Positions 15,487-22,371 of a DNA stretch of 22,371 nucleotides are shown one piece after another. The notes beneath the pieces are model-generated. The model was not told the DNA's origin. It saw nothing but the letters and a program-made list of their open reading frames with translations, and did not search any database. The number at the start of each line of letters is the position of its first letter. The first letter of the stretch is position 1. Position numbers and translations under genes: made by a program. The stretch comes from an uncultured Flavobacteriaceae bacterium (GTDB lineage: Bacteria > Bacteroidota > Bacteroidia > Flavobacteriales > Flavobacteriaceae), in the NCBI GenBank assembly GCA_913052425.1, contig CAJXEG010000005.1, positions 1 to 22,371 of the forward strand, read 5' to 3'.

Positions 15487-16314
15487 ATGCTTACTTCTAA
15501 ACTTTTAAAAGCCAAACACTTTATTGCCGGTAAAATATTGAAAAACAGTAATATACAGGGATTGAATCAACATGGGGTGGAGGGAAAGCACATAGCGCAA
15601 GCTTTTTTAAAAACATCCAAAGGTGAATACACATCCGATGAAAAACAACTTTTTGAAACACTGAATCAATTCAGATCAGAATTGTATGCCGACCACCGCA
15701 AGATCAGTTTTGAAGAAATTGGGTCCTCTGCAGAAATGACCGTAGCCGAAATAGCCCGTCGCGCTGCATCTCCGGAAATTTGGGTACGGTTTTTTTATCA
15801 GCTCTCCAAGACGAATATTGTAAATAATGTTTTGGAGATCGGAACCAATTTGGGGGTTTCGGGTCAGTACTTTATCAAAGGATTGGAGGATAAGAAGAAT
15901 ACAAAATTCATAACCCTGGAAGGGGTAAAAGGGCTTTGTGAAATTGCTTCATCCCGATTTGATACCCTTTCGAGTCAGGATCGCTTTGAGGTTATACACG
16001 GATTGTACGATAAAACATTGCCAGAGGTAGTAAAAAGTAAGACACGCTTTGATTTGGTCTTTATCGATGGAAATCACCAGTATGAAGCAACGTTAAACTA
16101 TTTTGAAATGCTAAAAGACAATCTTGCGGACAAGGCCATGGTTATTTTCGATGACATTCACTGGAGTGAGGGGATGAGAAGGGCATGGCGAGAGATATGT
16201 GAGCAGAAAGGCATTGTCTTTTCGATCAATTTCTTCAAATTGGGTATGGTGGTATTTGATCCAAAAAAATCGGATACTAGTTCCCATCACCATCAATTAT
16301 TTCTGTCTGTCTAA
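15487..16314 (+). CDS. Class I SAM-dependent methyltransferase (Methyltransf_24-like)
   Basis: 275 aa, ATG start, 1 nt after the dioxygenase stop. The SAM-binding motif I is VLEIGTNLGVSG at 115-126. The acidic motif is FITLEG near 141-146. FIDGNHQYE at 192-200 and FDDIHWSEGMRRAW at 221-234 resemble the O-methyltransferase-like branch, where Asp residues can bind a metal or substrate. Residues 1-100 are a helical extension that may cover the active site. There is no signal peptide, so it is cytosolic. A hydroxylase next to a methyltransferase fits hydroxylation followed by O-methylation of the same product, but this is inference. A 65-nt gap with the aroC promoter follows. Confidence 0.85.
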   Translation: MLTSKLLKAKHFIAGKILKNSNIQGLNQHGVEGKHIAQAFLKTSKGEYTSDEKQLFETLNQFRSELYADHRKISFEEIGSSAEMTVAEIARRAASPEIWVRFFYQLSKTNIVNNVLEIGTNLGVSGQYFIKGLEDKKNTKFITLEGVKGLCEIASSRFDTLSSQDRFEVIHGLYDKTLPEVVKSKTRFDLVFIDGNHQYEATLNYFEMLKDNLADKAMVIFDDIHWSEGMRRAWREICEQKGIVFSINFFKLGMVVFDPKKSDTSSHHHQLFLSV

Positions 16315-16357
16315 GGGATAGGGTCTTTTGGCTCAAGTTTAATCAAAACTTTCCCAT

Positions 16358-16365
16358 TATATTTG
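16358..16365 (+). promoter_or_regulatory. Putative aroC -7 promoter element
   Basis: TATATTTG matches TAnnTTTG and ends 14 nt before the aroC ATG. A clear -33 TTG is not seen at normal spacing. A small inverted repeat, AAGTTT-aatca-AAACTT (16335-16351), lies just upstream and could be a weak upstream terminator or operator. Confidence 0.45.
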
Positions 16366-16379
16366 CATTTTAAAAACAT

Positions 16380-17444
16380 ATGTCAGGAAATACATTTGGA
16401 AAACTGTTTCAATTAACTTCATTCGGAGAGTCGCACGGGCCTGCTATTGGAGGAGTGATCGACGGTTGTCCCTCCGGGATTGAGTTGGATATGGAAGCCA
16501 TACAAAAGGAACTCAACCGCCGAAAACCCGGTCAATCGACCATAGTAACACAAAGGAAGGAGCCCGATGAAGTTGAGTTTTTTTCCGGGATCTTTGAAGG
16601 CAAAACCACCGGAGTACCCATTGGTTTTGCCATTTTCAATACCAACCAGAAATCAAGGGATTACGACCACATCAAGGATCAATACCGTCCTTCCCATGCC
16701 GATAAGGTTTATGACGACAAATACGGTGTCAGAGACTACAGAGGGGGTGGAAGAAGCTCAGCCCGAGAAACGGCCAGCAGGGTAGTGGCAGGGGCCATTG
16801 CCAAGCAGTTCCTCAGTGACATCAAATTTACCGCTTATGTGTCTGCCGTGGGTGAGATTTATATGGATAAATCCTACAAAGAGGTCGATTTTGAAACCAT
16901 CGAACAAAACCCTGTTCGTTGTCCGGATCCCCAAAAAGCATTGGAGATGGAGGACTACATCAAGCAAATCCGTAAGGAAGGAGATACCGTAGGAGGCGTG
17001 ATCAGTTGCGTGATCCAAAACGTTCCTGCCGGATTGGGTGAACCTGTTTTCAACAAACTTCATGCAGAATTGGGAAAGGCCATACTCTCGATCAATGCCG
17101 TAAAAGGTTTTGAATACGGAAGTGGTTTTGCAGGCGCCAAAGACAGGGGCAGCAATCACAATGATTTATACAATGCCGATGGAACGACCCAAACCAACCA
17201 ATCGGGTGGAATACAAGGGGGTATTTCCAACGGGATGGACATCTACTTTAAAGTGGCTTTCAAGCCTGTAGCCACCATCATGCAATCACAGCAAACCATC
17301 AATAACAAAGGAGAAACTGTAGAAATGCAAGGTAAAGGAAGACACGATCCCTGTGTTGTTCCCAGGGCTGTTCCCATTGTAGAGGCCATGGCCGCTTTGG
17401 TTTTGGCTGATTTAACTTTGCTCAACAGGGCCGTCAAAAAATAG
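16380..17444 (+). CDS. aroC: Chorismate synthase
   Basis: 354 aa, ATG start. AroC catalyses the last step of the shikimate pathway: EPSP to chorismate by trans-elimination of phosphate, needing reduced FMN. The three family signatures are visible: [19 protein letters not shown] at 11-29, [18 protein letters not shown] in the middle, and [18 protein letters not shown] near the C-terminus. The His in GESHG and in GRHDP are the acid-base residues known from the family. Length is normal. The symporter gene follows after 1 nt, so the two share a transcript despite no obvious pathway link. Confidence 0.98.
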   Translation: MSGNTFGKLFQLTSFGESHGPAIGGVIDGCPSGIELDMEAIQKELNRRKPGQSTIVTQRKEPDEVEFFSGIFEGKTTGVPIGFAIFNTNQKSRDYDHIKDQYRPSHADKVYDDKYGVRDYRGGGRSSARETASRVVAGAIAKQFLSDIKFTAYVSAVGEIYMDKSYKEVDFETIEQNPVRCPDPQKALEMEDYIKQIRKEGDTVGGVISCVIQNVPAGLGEPVFNKLHAELGKAILSINAVKGFEYGSGFAGAKDRGSNHNDLYNADGTTQTNQSGGIQGGISNGMDIYFKVAFKPVATIMQSQQTINNKGETVEMQGKGRHDPCVVPRAVPIVEAMAALVLADLTLLNRAVKK

Positions 17445-17445
17445 T

Positions 17446-18753
17446 ATGAAAAAGATCCCATTACACTGGAGTATTATGCTGGGCATGATCCTCGGTGTTC
17501 TGGTGGGTGCTGTCTTCACCACATTTGAGGCCGGTCCCAAACTGATTTCCAATTGGGTAAAACCCTTTGGCACCATTTTTATCAATGCCCTAAAACTCAT
17601 TGCAATGCCTCTAATACTGGGCTCTTTGATCAAAGGGGTTTCCGACCTTAAAGACATTTCCAGACTGTCCCAAATGGGTGGACGCACCATTGGTATTTAC
17701 ATCATGACCACGGTGGTGGCCGTAATGATAGGACTGATCATGGTCAATACCATAAAACCGGGCGCAAGCATTAGCCAACAAACCCGTCAAGAACTGGTTG
17801 AAGCCTACCAATCGGATGCTGCAGAAAAACAAGCCGTTGCCCAAAAACAAAAAGATGCCGGCCCACTTCAAGCGTTGGTTGATTTAGTTCCCGATAATAT
17901 TTTTAAAGCCACCACAGAAAATGGTAATATGTTGCAAGTCATCTTCTTTGCCTTGTTTTTTGGCATAGGATTGATTCTTATTCCCGCCGAAAAATCAAAA
18001 CCCGTAAAAGATTTTTTCGATGCTTTCAATGAGGTCATTCTCAAATTGATCGATTTGATCATGTTGGTCGCGCCCTATGGAGTATTTGCCCTATTGGCAG
18101 CATTGGTGGTCGAATCCCCGAGTTTGGATTTGTTCCGTGCCTTGGGCATGTATGCACTCACTTTAGTGATCGGTTTGTTTTTAATGGGGTTGTTTTACCT
18201 TTTACTGGTTAGGATATTTGTGAAATTTAAGCCTAAAAAATTCATTGAGGGAATAGCACCAGCTCAATTACTTGCCTTTTCTACCAGCTCCAGTGCGGCG
18301 ACACTACCCGTAACCATGGAGCGGGTAGAGGAACATTTGGGGGTGGATGAAGAAGTGGCCAGTTTTGTCTTGCCCATTGGAGCCACCATCAATATGGATG
18401 GAACCAGTCTATATCAAGCAGTAGCAGCGGTATTTATTGCTCAGGCCTTTGGAATGGATCTGAGTGTAGGCACCCAATTGGGGATCATTATGACCGCTAC
18501 CTTGGCTTCTATAGGGGCTGCAGCCGTGCCGGGTGCCGGGATGGTGATGTTGGTCATTGTGCTGGGTCAAGCAGGAATTCCTGAAGCAGGATTGGCACTG
18601 ATTTTTGCCATCGACCGACCTCTGGACATGTGCCGAACCGTTGTAAACATCACTGGAGATGCCTCCGTCTCCATGATGGTGGCCAAATCTGTAGGTAAAC
18701 TCAGTAAGCATCCCAAAGAAAAAAAATGGGACGATCATTACCCGAAAGTGTAA
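17446..18753 (+). CDS. Sodium/proton:dicarboxylate (glutamate/aspartate-type) symporter, DAACS family
   Basis: 435 aa, ATG start. An inner-membrane transporter with the GltPh/EAAT fold. Hallmarks: the serine-rich hairpin-1 tip STSSSAATLP (279-288), NMDGT (316-320) in the sodium-binding helix, hairpin 2 with AAAVPGAGMVML (358-369), and the last helix DRPLDMCRTVVNITGD (390-405). Asp390, Asp394, Arg397, Asn401 and Asp405 match the key GltPh residues. Arg397 argues for an acidic substrate (glutamate, aspartate or a C4-dicarboxylate) rather than a neutral amino acid. A charged loop at about 105-145 between helices is longer than in GltPh. The gene is 1 nt downstream of aroC and ends 3 nt from the convergent pseudogene. 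Confidence 0.93.
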   Translation: MKKIPLHWSIMLGMILGVLVGAVFTTFEAGPKLISNWVKPFGTIFINALKLIAMPLILGSLIKGVSDLKDISRLSQMGGRTIGIYIMTTVVAVMIGLIMVNTIKPGASISQQTRQELVEAYQSDAAEKQAVAQKQKDAGPLQALVDLVPDNIFKATTENGNMLQVIFFALFFGIGLILIPAEKSKPVKDFFDAFNEVILKLIDLIMLVAPYGVFALLAALVVESPSLDLFRALGMYALTLVIGLFLMGLFYLLLVRIFVKFKPKKFIEGIAPAQLLAFSTSSSAATLPVTMERVEEHLGVDEEVASFVLPIGATINMDGTSLYQAVAAVFIAQAFGMDLSVGTQLGIIMTATLASIGAAAVPGAGMVMLVIVLGQAGIPEAGLALIFAIDRPLDMCRTVVNITGDASVSMMVAKSVGKLSKHPKEKKWDDHYPKV

Positions 18754-18756
18754 ACT

Positions 18757-19147
18757 TCAATCGAAGAACCTCTGTCTGTGTTTTGCCTCAGGCAAAAATC
18801 ATCGGTAATAGGCCAGGCCAAAAACAAATCTATTTTTGGTGATAGCATTATAAATCAAATTGTTAAAGCGAAGGGGTAAAAACTTAGAGACCAAACCCAG
18901 ACGAAAAGGACCCACAATATTTTTAGAATACCAAAAATCACTTGTGAGGCCAAGTAATGTTTTTCGTCTTTGACCAATACAATGCTTTCGGGTACTTCTA
19001 TGCCCCGTTTTTCAAAAAAAAAGAAGTAGCCATTTCTCCGGTCAGGTGAGCAAAACGGAAAATATCTTTTTTTGTCTTATTCAAAAAAGCATTCTAACCC
19101 ATGTGACAGAAACGGCAATTACGATCATAAAACAGTATGCGAAGCAT
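18757..19147 (-). pseudogene. Decayed DCC/DUF393-family thiol-disulfide oxidoreductase gene
   Basis: The 393-nt gap between the symporter and mutS2 stops holds a broken gene. ATG at 19147 overlaps the mutS2 stop as TGATG and gives MLRILFYDRNCRFC, with the family's DxxCxxC motif (Asp8, Cys11, Cys14). Then come: an amber stop at 19096-19094; FRFAHLTGEMATSFF; a -1 shift in a run of nine T (19022-19014); EVPESIVLVKDEKHYLAS in the second frame; a second -1 shift near 18911-18920; FLPLRFNNLIYNAITKNRF in the third frame; an opal stop at 18801-18799 where the family often has Cys; FLPEAKHRQRFFD; and the natural stop at 18759-18757. Restoring two lost bases gives 130 codons plus a stop, the normal family size. 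DCC proteins are small predicted thioredoxin-like oxidoreductases. Four lesions make sequencing error unlikely. Confidence 0.85.
18781..18797. terminator. Short perfect hairpin after the symporter gene
   Basis: TTTTGCC-tca-GGCAAAA is a perfect 7-bp stem with a 3-nt loop, 27 nt past the symporter stop. No T-run follows on the plus strand, so it is not a classical intrinsic terminator. It also lies inside the C-terminal codons of the DCC pseudogene, so it may be incidental. Confidence 0.25.
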
Positions 19148-21306
19148 CAATTGGCGATTTCCAATTGATCCAAACTCACCTGAGTGGTAAACAAGCCATA
19201 GTTGACAATGGCTTTTTGCTTTTCTATGGCATCAATACTGCCCACAGATTTCCCATCCAACATTCTTACTTTATCACCTACTTTAAGAGCAACTACAGGT
19301 TTGGTTTGGGGAGGGGGTGGTGTTGCTTTCTTTTTCTTTTTTTCCTTGCGAATTCTGACCAGTTTTTGATTCACTTCTTTGGCTACTTCTTTTTTTACCT
19401 CACGGTCTTTTTTGGCTTGGGCTGCTGTTTTTCGTTTTCGCTTGGCATTTTCTGACTCGACCAAACGCAATAACTCAGCGATCAGCGGTCTTTTCTTGTT
19501 GTTTTGGAAGAATCGTTCGGCAAGGTCGTTGAGTTTGTTCCCTAAAACAATCATCCGTTGGTTGTGATCGAACAATTCTTGATAGTTGACCAGTTTGGAT
19601 TTCAATTTTTCATTGAGTTTTTCCAATCGCTCTGACTCATTTTCAAACTTATTTTCTTTTTCCTTAAGGGATTTACCGGTTTGGGCCATTTGGTGTCGTT
19701 CCTTTTGCATTTTGGCAATGGTGGCATCAAAGCGTACTTTTCCTCGTTCAATTTTCTTTTTGGCGCGGTTGATCAAACTAAAGGGAATGCCGTTTTTTTG
19801 GGCTACTTCAAAAGTAAAAGAACTTCCGGCTTCCCCCAGGATCAACTTAAAAATAGGTTCAAGAGTTTTATCGTCAAATTGCATATTGGCATTCACCATG
19901 GCCGTTTGTTCATCAGCCAACAGTTTGAGGTTGGCATAATGTGTGGTAATCAAGCCAAAAGACTTACGTTCGTAGAAGTCCTCCAGTATAACCTCGGCCA
20001 GCGCACCTCCCAATTCAGGATCAGATCCAGTGCCGAATTCATCGATCAAAAAGAGGGTTTTGTCGTCGCATTTTCTTAAAAAACCTTTCATGTTTTTGAG
20101 ACGATAGGAATAGGTACTCAAGTGGTTTTCTATGGATTGATTGTCCCCAATATCGGTAAGTATACTATCAAACCAGCATACCCTGCTTTTTTCGTGTACG
20201 GGAATCAGTATACCACTTTGCAACATTAATTGGAGCAGGCCTACGGTTTTGAGGGTGATGCTTTTTCCTCCAGCATTGGGTCCTGATATCACAACGATCC
20301 TGCTTTTGGGATGCAAATGAATGTCCTGGGGAAAGGTTTTTTTGTTTTCTAACTGATGGGTACGGTAGAGTAGGGGATGATAGGCATTTTTTAATTCCAA
20401 TTCTTGTTGGTCTGAAAAAATTGGAAGTATGGCATTGATGGCCTGGGCATATCGTGCACGGGCAAAAAGAGTATCAATATGGATCAGGTAACTTTGATAA
20501 TGCTTGATTAAATCCAATAGCGGACGTAAATAATCCGTAAGTTGACTCAGTATTTTTTTGATTTCCTCAGATTCCTCAAAAACAAGATTTTGAAGCTCTC
20601 TGGAAAAATTAAGTGTGGCTTCAGGTTCTATAAAAACAATACTTCCGGTTTTGGAACTGCCCATGATCCCCCCTTTGACCTTCCTGCGGTGCATGGCTTT
20701 TACGGCCAACACCCGTTTGTTTTCGACCACCGATTCCCGGATATCATCCAGGTAGTCCAGGTTTTGGTAATGGGACAAGGCTTTGTTAAAGCTTTGGGCT
20801 ATTTTACCCTTAAAGGCTTGGATTTGTTTTCTCAAGGTGTAGAGATTGTCCGAAGCGTTGTCATGGATTTCTCCAAATCGATCGATCACGTTATCGATTT
20901 CTTTTTTGATTTCTTTATTGACCTCTATATCAGTTCCCAAGGAATGCAGGGAAGGGTAGTAGGACTTGAATTTACTAAAGAACGACAATAGGGTATTGAC
21001 CGTTTGGGAGGCCAAAGCGATATTTCTAAAAGCCGTGATTTCCAATACGCTGTTTTCGATCTTCAACAATTGAAAAGCCGGGGAGAGGTCATCAAATCCG
21101 TGATTGGGGATTCTGTTGTCATTGTCAAAAGATGACAAATACTCAGAAACAGCCTGGAGCTCCTTAAGGAGGGTTTTTGGGTCAGGCAGTGGTACCATAG
21201 CAATACAGGACGCCTTACCCATAGAGGTAATGGCAAAATCAGCGATTTGTTCGGTGACCCTGAAGAATTCAAGATCCTCAAGTGTTTTTTTTGGGAGGTA
21301 CCCCAT
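19147..21306 (-). CDS. mutS2: MutS2-family DNA-binding ATPase lacking the Smr domain
   Basis: 719 aa, ATG start. Residues about 1-310 form the MutS-like core/lever region, without the MutS mismatch-reading domain. The ATPase has Walker A GPNAGGKS (342-349), Walker B FLIDEFGTGSDP (419-430) and TTHYANLK (454-461). Residues 515-600 are a coiled coil. Residues 622-660 are very rich in Lys and Arg, followed by PPPP and a KOW/SH3-like end (671-719, KVGDKVRMLDGKSVGSI). MutS2 in other phyla carries a C-terminal Smr nuclease domain and is linked to recombination control or rescue of collided ribosomes. Here the protein stops after the KOW-like part, as I recall for related Bacteroidota, and the sequence beyond is the DCC remnant, not a lost Smr. 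It is divergent from ung across 37 nt. Confidence 0.93.
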   Translation of the reverse strand: MGYLPKKTLEDLEFFRVTEQIADFAITSMGKASCIAMVPLPDPKTLLKELQAVSEYLSSFDNDNRIPNHGFDDLSPAFQLLKIENSVLEITAFRNIALASQTVNTLLSFFSKFKSYYPSLHSLGTDIEVNKEIKKEIDNVIDRFGEIHDNASDNLYTLRKQIQAFKGKIAQSFNKALSHYQNLDYLDDIRESVVENKRVLAVKAMHRRKVKGGIMGSSKTGSIVFIEPEATLNFSRELQNLVFEESEEIKKILSQLTDYLRPLLDLIKHYQSYLIHIDTLFARARYAQAINAILPIFSDQQELELKNAYHPLLYRTHQLENKKTFPQDIHLHPKSRIVVISGPNAGGKSITLKTVGLLQLMLQSGILIPVHEKSRVCWFDSILTDIGDNQSIENHLSTYSYRLKNMKGFLRKCDDKTLFLIDEFGTGSDPELGGALAEVILEDFYERKSFGLITTHYANLKLLADEQTAMVNANMQFDDKTLEPIFKLILGEAGSSFTFEVAQKNGIPFSLINRAKKKIERGKVRFDATIAKMQKERHQMAQTGKSLKEKENKFENESERLEKLNEKLKSKLVNYQELFDHNQRMIVLGNKLNDLAERFFQNNKKRPLIAELLRLVESENAKRKRKTAAQAKKDREVKKEVAKEVNQKLVRIRKEKKKKKATPPPPQTKPVVALKVGDKVRMLDGKSVGSIDAIEKQKAIVNYGLFTTQVSLDQLEIAN

Positions 21307-21328
21307 CTATTTTTCTAAATTAGCAATA

Positions 21329-21336
21329 CAAAATTA
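21329..21336 (-). promoter_or_regulatory. Putative mutS2 -7 promoter element
   Basis: The minus strand reads TAATTTTG (TAnnTTTG), ending 22 nt before the mutS2 ATG, inside the 37-nt gap shared with ung. The -33 region would lie within the ung coding start. No clear TTG is seen there. Confidence 0.4.
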
Positions 21337-21343
21337 AGAAATC

Positions 21344-22015
21344 ATGGCAGTAAGCATACATCCGCATTGGGAAAATATATTGCAGGACTCATTCGAATCT
21401 ACATATTTTAAAACACTTATTGATTTTGTAAAATCGGCCTATGGTGCTGCCAGATGTTTTCCTCCGGGAAAATTCATTTTTAATGCTTTTGACCTTTGTC
21501 CCCCCGAAAAAACAAAAGTGGTGATTTTGGGTCAGGACCCTTATCACGGTCCGGGGCAAGCGCATGGCTTGTGTTTCTCAGTTCCCGCAGGAATTCCTCA
21601 TCCGCCTTCATTGATTAATATTTTTAAAGAATTGCAAGAAGATGTACAAATCCCTTATCCCAGGAGTGGTGATCTGAGTCCGTGGGCCAAGCAAGGGGTG
21701 TTGTTGCTCAATGCCACCTTGACCGTTCAAGCCCATAGGGCAGGTAGCCATCAGGGTAAAGGCTGGGAAAAATTCACCAATCGGGTGATTCAAATACTCT
21801 CCGATCAATATGAAAACATCGTGTTTCTGCTGTGGGGAGGCTATGCCAAACAAAAATTAAAACTGATCGATGGGGAAAAACACTGTGTTTTGACCTCAGG
21901 TCACCCTTCGCCCTTGAGTGCCAACAGGGGGTACTGGTTTGGCAATGAGCATTTTTCTAAAACCAATGCTTATTTGACTGAAAAAGGAAAAGAACCCATT
22001 GATTGGGCTTTATAG
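21344..22015 (+). CDS. ung: Uracil-DNA glycosylase, family 1
   Basis: 223 aa, ATG start. Ung removes uracil from DNA and starts base excision repair. Signatures: GQDPYHG at 63-69 with catalytic Asp65 as the water-activating residue; LLLNATLTV at 120-128, with the uracil-reading Asn; FLLWG at 161-165; and HPSPLS at 187-192 with catalytic His187 and the minor-groove loop. Length and motif order match the E. coli type. It diverges from mutS2 and converges on the SUI1 gene with 1 nt between stops. Confidence 0.98.
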   Translation: MAVSIHPHWENILQDSFESTYFKTLIDFVKSAYGAARCFPPGKFIFNAFDLCPPEKTKVVILGQDPYHGPGQAHGLCFSVPAGIPHPPSLINIFKELQEDVQIPYPRSGDLSPWAKQGVLLLNATLTVQAHRAGSHQGKGWEKFTNRVIQILSDQYENIVFLLWGGYAKQKLKLIDGEKHCVLTSGHPSPLSANRGYWFGNEHFSKTNAYLTEKGKEPIDWAL

Positions 22016-22016
22016 G

Positions 22017-22358
22017 TCAACCTCCAATGCGTTTGACTTTATGGCCCATTTCCTTAAGTTTATCAATGATTTGATCCCTGTAGTTGCCTTGAATAAGAAT
22101 TTCACCGTTCTTTACTGTTCCACCGGTGTTTACGGTTTGTTTAAGTGTTTTGGCTAAGGATTTTAGTGCTTCATCGTCTCCTTCAAAACCTTTGATAAGC
22201 GTAACAACCTTTCCGGCTCTCCCTTTTTTGCTAAAATGCGCTTCTAAATATTGCGGGGTGAAATCAGGTTCATAATCAATGGTTTCCTCTTGATCGGGAA
22301 CCAATCCATCGAATTTTATCTTGGCCAAATCGGATAGACTATTTAATTTTTTACTCAT
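22017..22358 (-). CDS. SUI1-domain translation initiation factor (YciH-like)
   Basis: 113 aa from the ATG at 22358 (MSKKLNSLSDL); a GTG at 22367 would add three residues. The SUI1/eIF1 domain spans about 45-113 with GKVVTLIKGFEG, the signature TGGTVKNGEILIQGNYRD and the C-terminal LKEMGHKVKRIGG. Bacterial YciH proteins resemble eIF1 and are thought to affect start-codon selection fidelity on the 30S subunit, but their role in Bacteroidota is poorly known. The N-terminal 40 residues are acidic. The 5' end lies 13 nt from the window edge, so its promoter is not visible. Confidence 0.93.
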   Translation of the reverse strand: MSKKLNSLSDLAKIKFDGLVPDQEETIDYEPDFTPQYLEAHFSKKGRAGKVVTLIKGFEGDDEALKSLAKTLKQTVNTGGTVKNGEILIQGNYRDQIIDKLKEMGHKVKRIGG

Positions 22359-22371
22359 AAGACTCACTAAA

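Noticed and set aside
18799..18801. Selenocysteine reading of the TGA at a Cys position in the DCC remnant
   Set aside because: The same gene also has an amber stop and two frameshifts, so the TGA is better explained as one more lesion; no SECIS-type element was recognised.
20542..20991. 149-aa plus-strand open frame opposite mutS2
   Set aside because: It mirrors the coiled-coil and core codons of MutS2; low complexity, rich in Phe, no recognisable domain.
1..22371. CRISPR arrays, tRNA/rRNA genes, transposases, phage or toxin-antitoxin genes
   Set aside because: Nearly all sequence is accounted for by housekeeping genes and one pseudogene; no regularly spaced repeats, RNA-gene signatures or mobile-element proteins were seen.

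Overview
The window is a gene-dense chromosomal stretch from a member of the Bacteroidota, probably a flavobacterium-like marine or environmental lineage. The phylum call rests on several independent signs. The DNA is AT-rich. Several starts are preceded by the Bacteroidota -7 promoter element TAnnTTTG, and Shine-Dalgarno sequences are scarce. There is a DUF4369/TlpA-type lipoprotein and a MutS2 without its Smr domain. The E1 dehydrogenase N-terminus and the archaeal-like phosphoglucosamine mutase both look like the Bacteroidota versions. The genus cannot be told from the sequence alone. No rRNA, tRNA, CRISPR array, insertion sequence or phage gene was seen.

Layout. 1-7445 (minus strand): acpH, then a tight run uvrA > LOG-family phosphoribohydrolase > M1-peptidase-like outer-membrane protein > alpha-ketoacid dehydrogenase E1, which runs off the left edge. 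7575-8957 (plus): glmM-type sugar phosphomutase, convergent with an LpxL/HtrB-like acyltransferase (minus) whose stop codon overlaps it. 9854-9870: a back-to-back promoter pair between the acyltransferase and a rhomboid protease (plus). 10545-11654 (minus): a TlpA-like thioredoxin lipoprotein. 11761-16314 (plus): a large FAD/Fe-S D-2-hydroxyacid dehydrogenase, a phytanoyl-CoA-dioxygenase-type Fe(II)/2-oxoglutarate oxygenase and a SAM methyltransferase; the last two are 1 nt apart. 16380-18753 (plus): aroC and a glutamate/dicarboxylate symporter, 1 nt apart. 18757-19147 (minus): a broken DCC/DUF393 thiol-disulfide oxidoreductase gene that once overlapped the mutS2 stop codon. 19147-21306 (minus): mutS2. 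21344-22015 (plus): ung. 22017-22358 (minus): a SUI1/YciH translation factor.

Most of this is core housekeeping: DNA repair (uvrA, ung, mutS2), envelope and LPS/peptidoglycan precursor metabolism (glmM, the LpxL-like gene, acpH), the shikimate pathway (aroC) and central carbon metabolism (E1). I see no large undescribed defence or biosynthetic system. The items most worth a second look are: (1) the decayed DCC gene filling the only apparent gene-free gap; (2) an M1-peptidase-like domain whose zinc site has become K-S-Y-L-H-x18-G, joined to a probable beta-barrel and lacking a clear ATG start; (3) the oxidase/dioxygenase/methyltransferase cassette; (4) symmetric divergent promoters, and -7 boxes that sit on or next to start codons.
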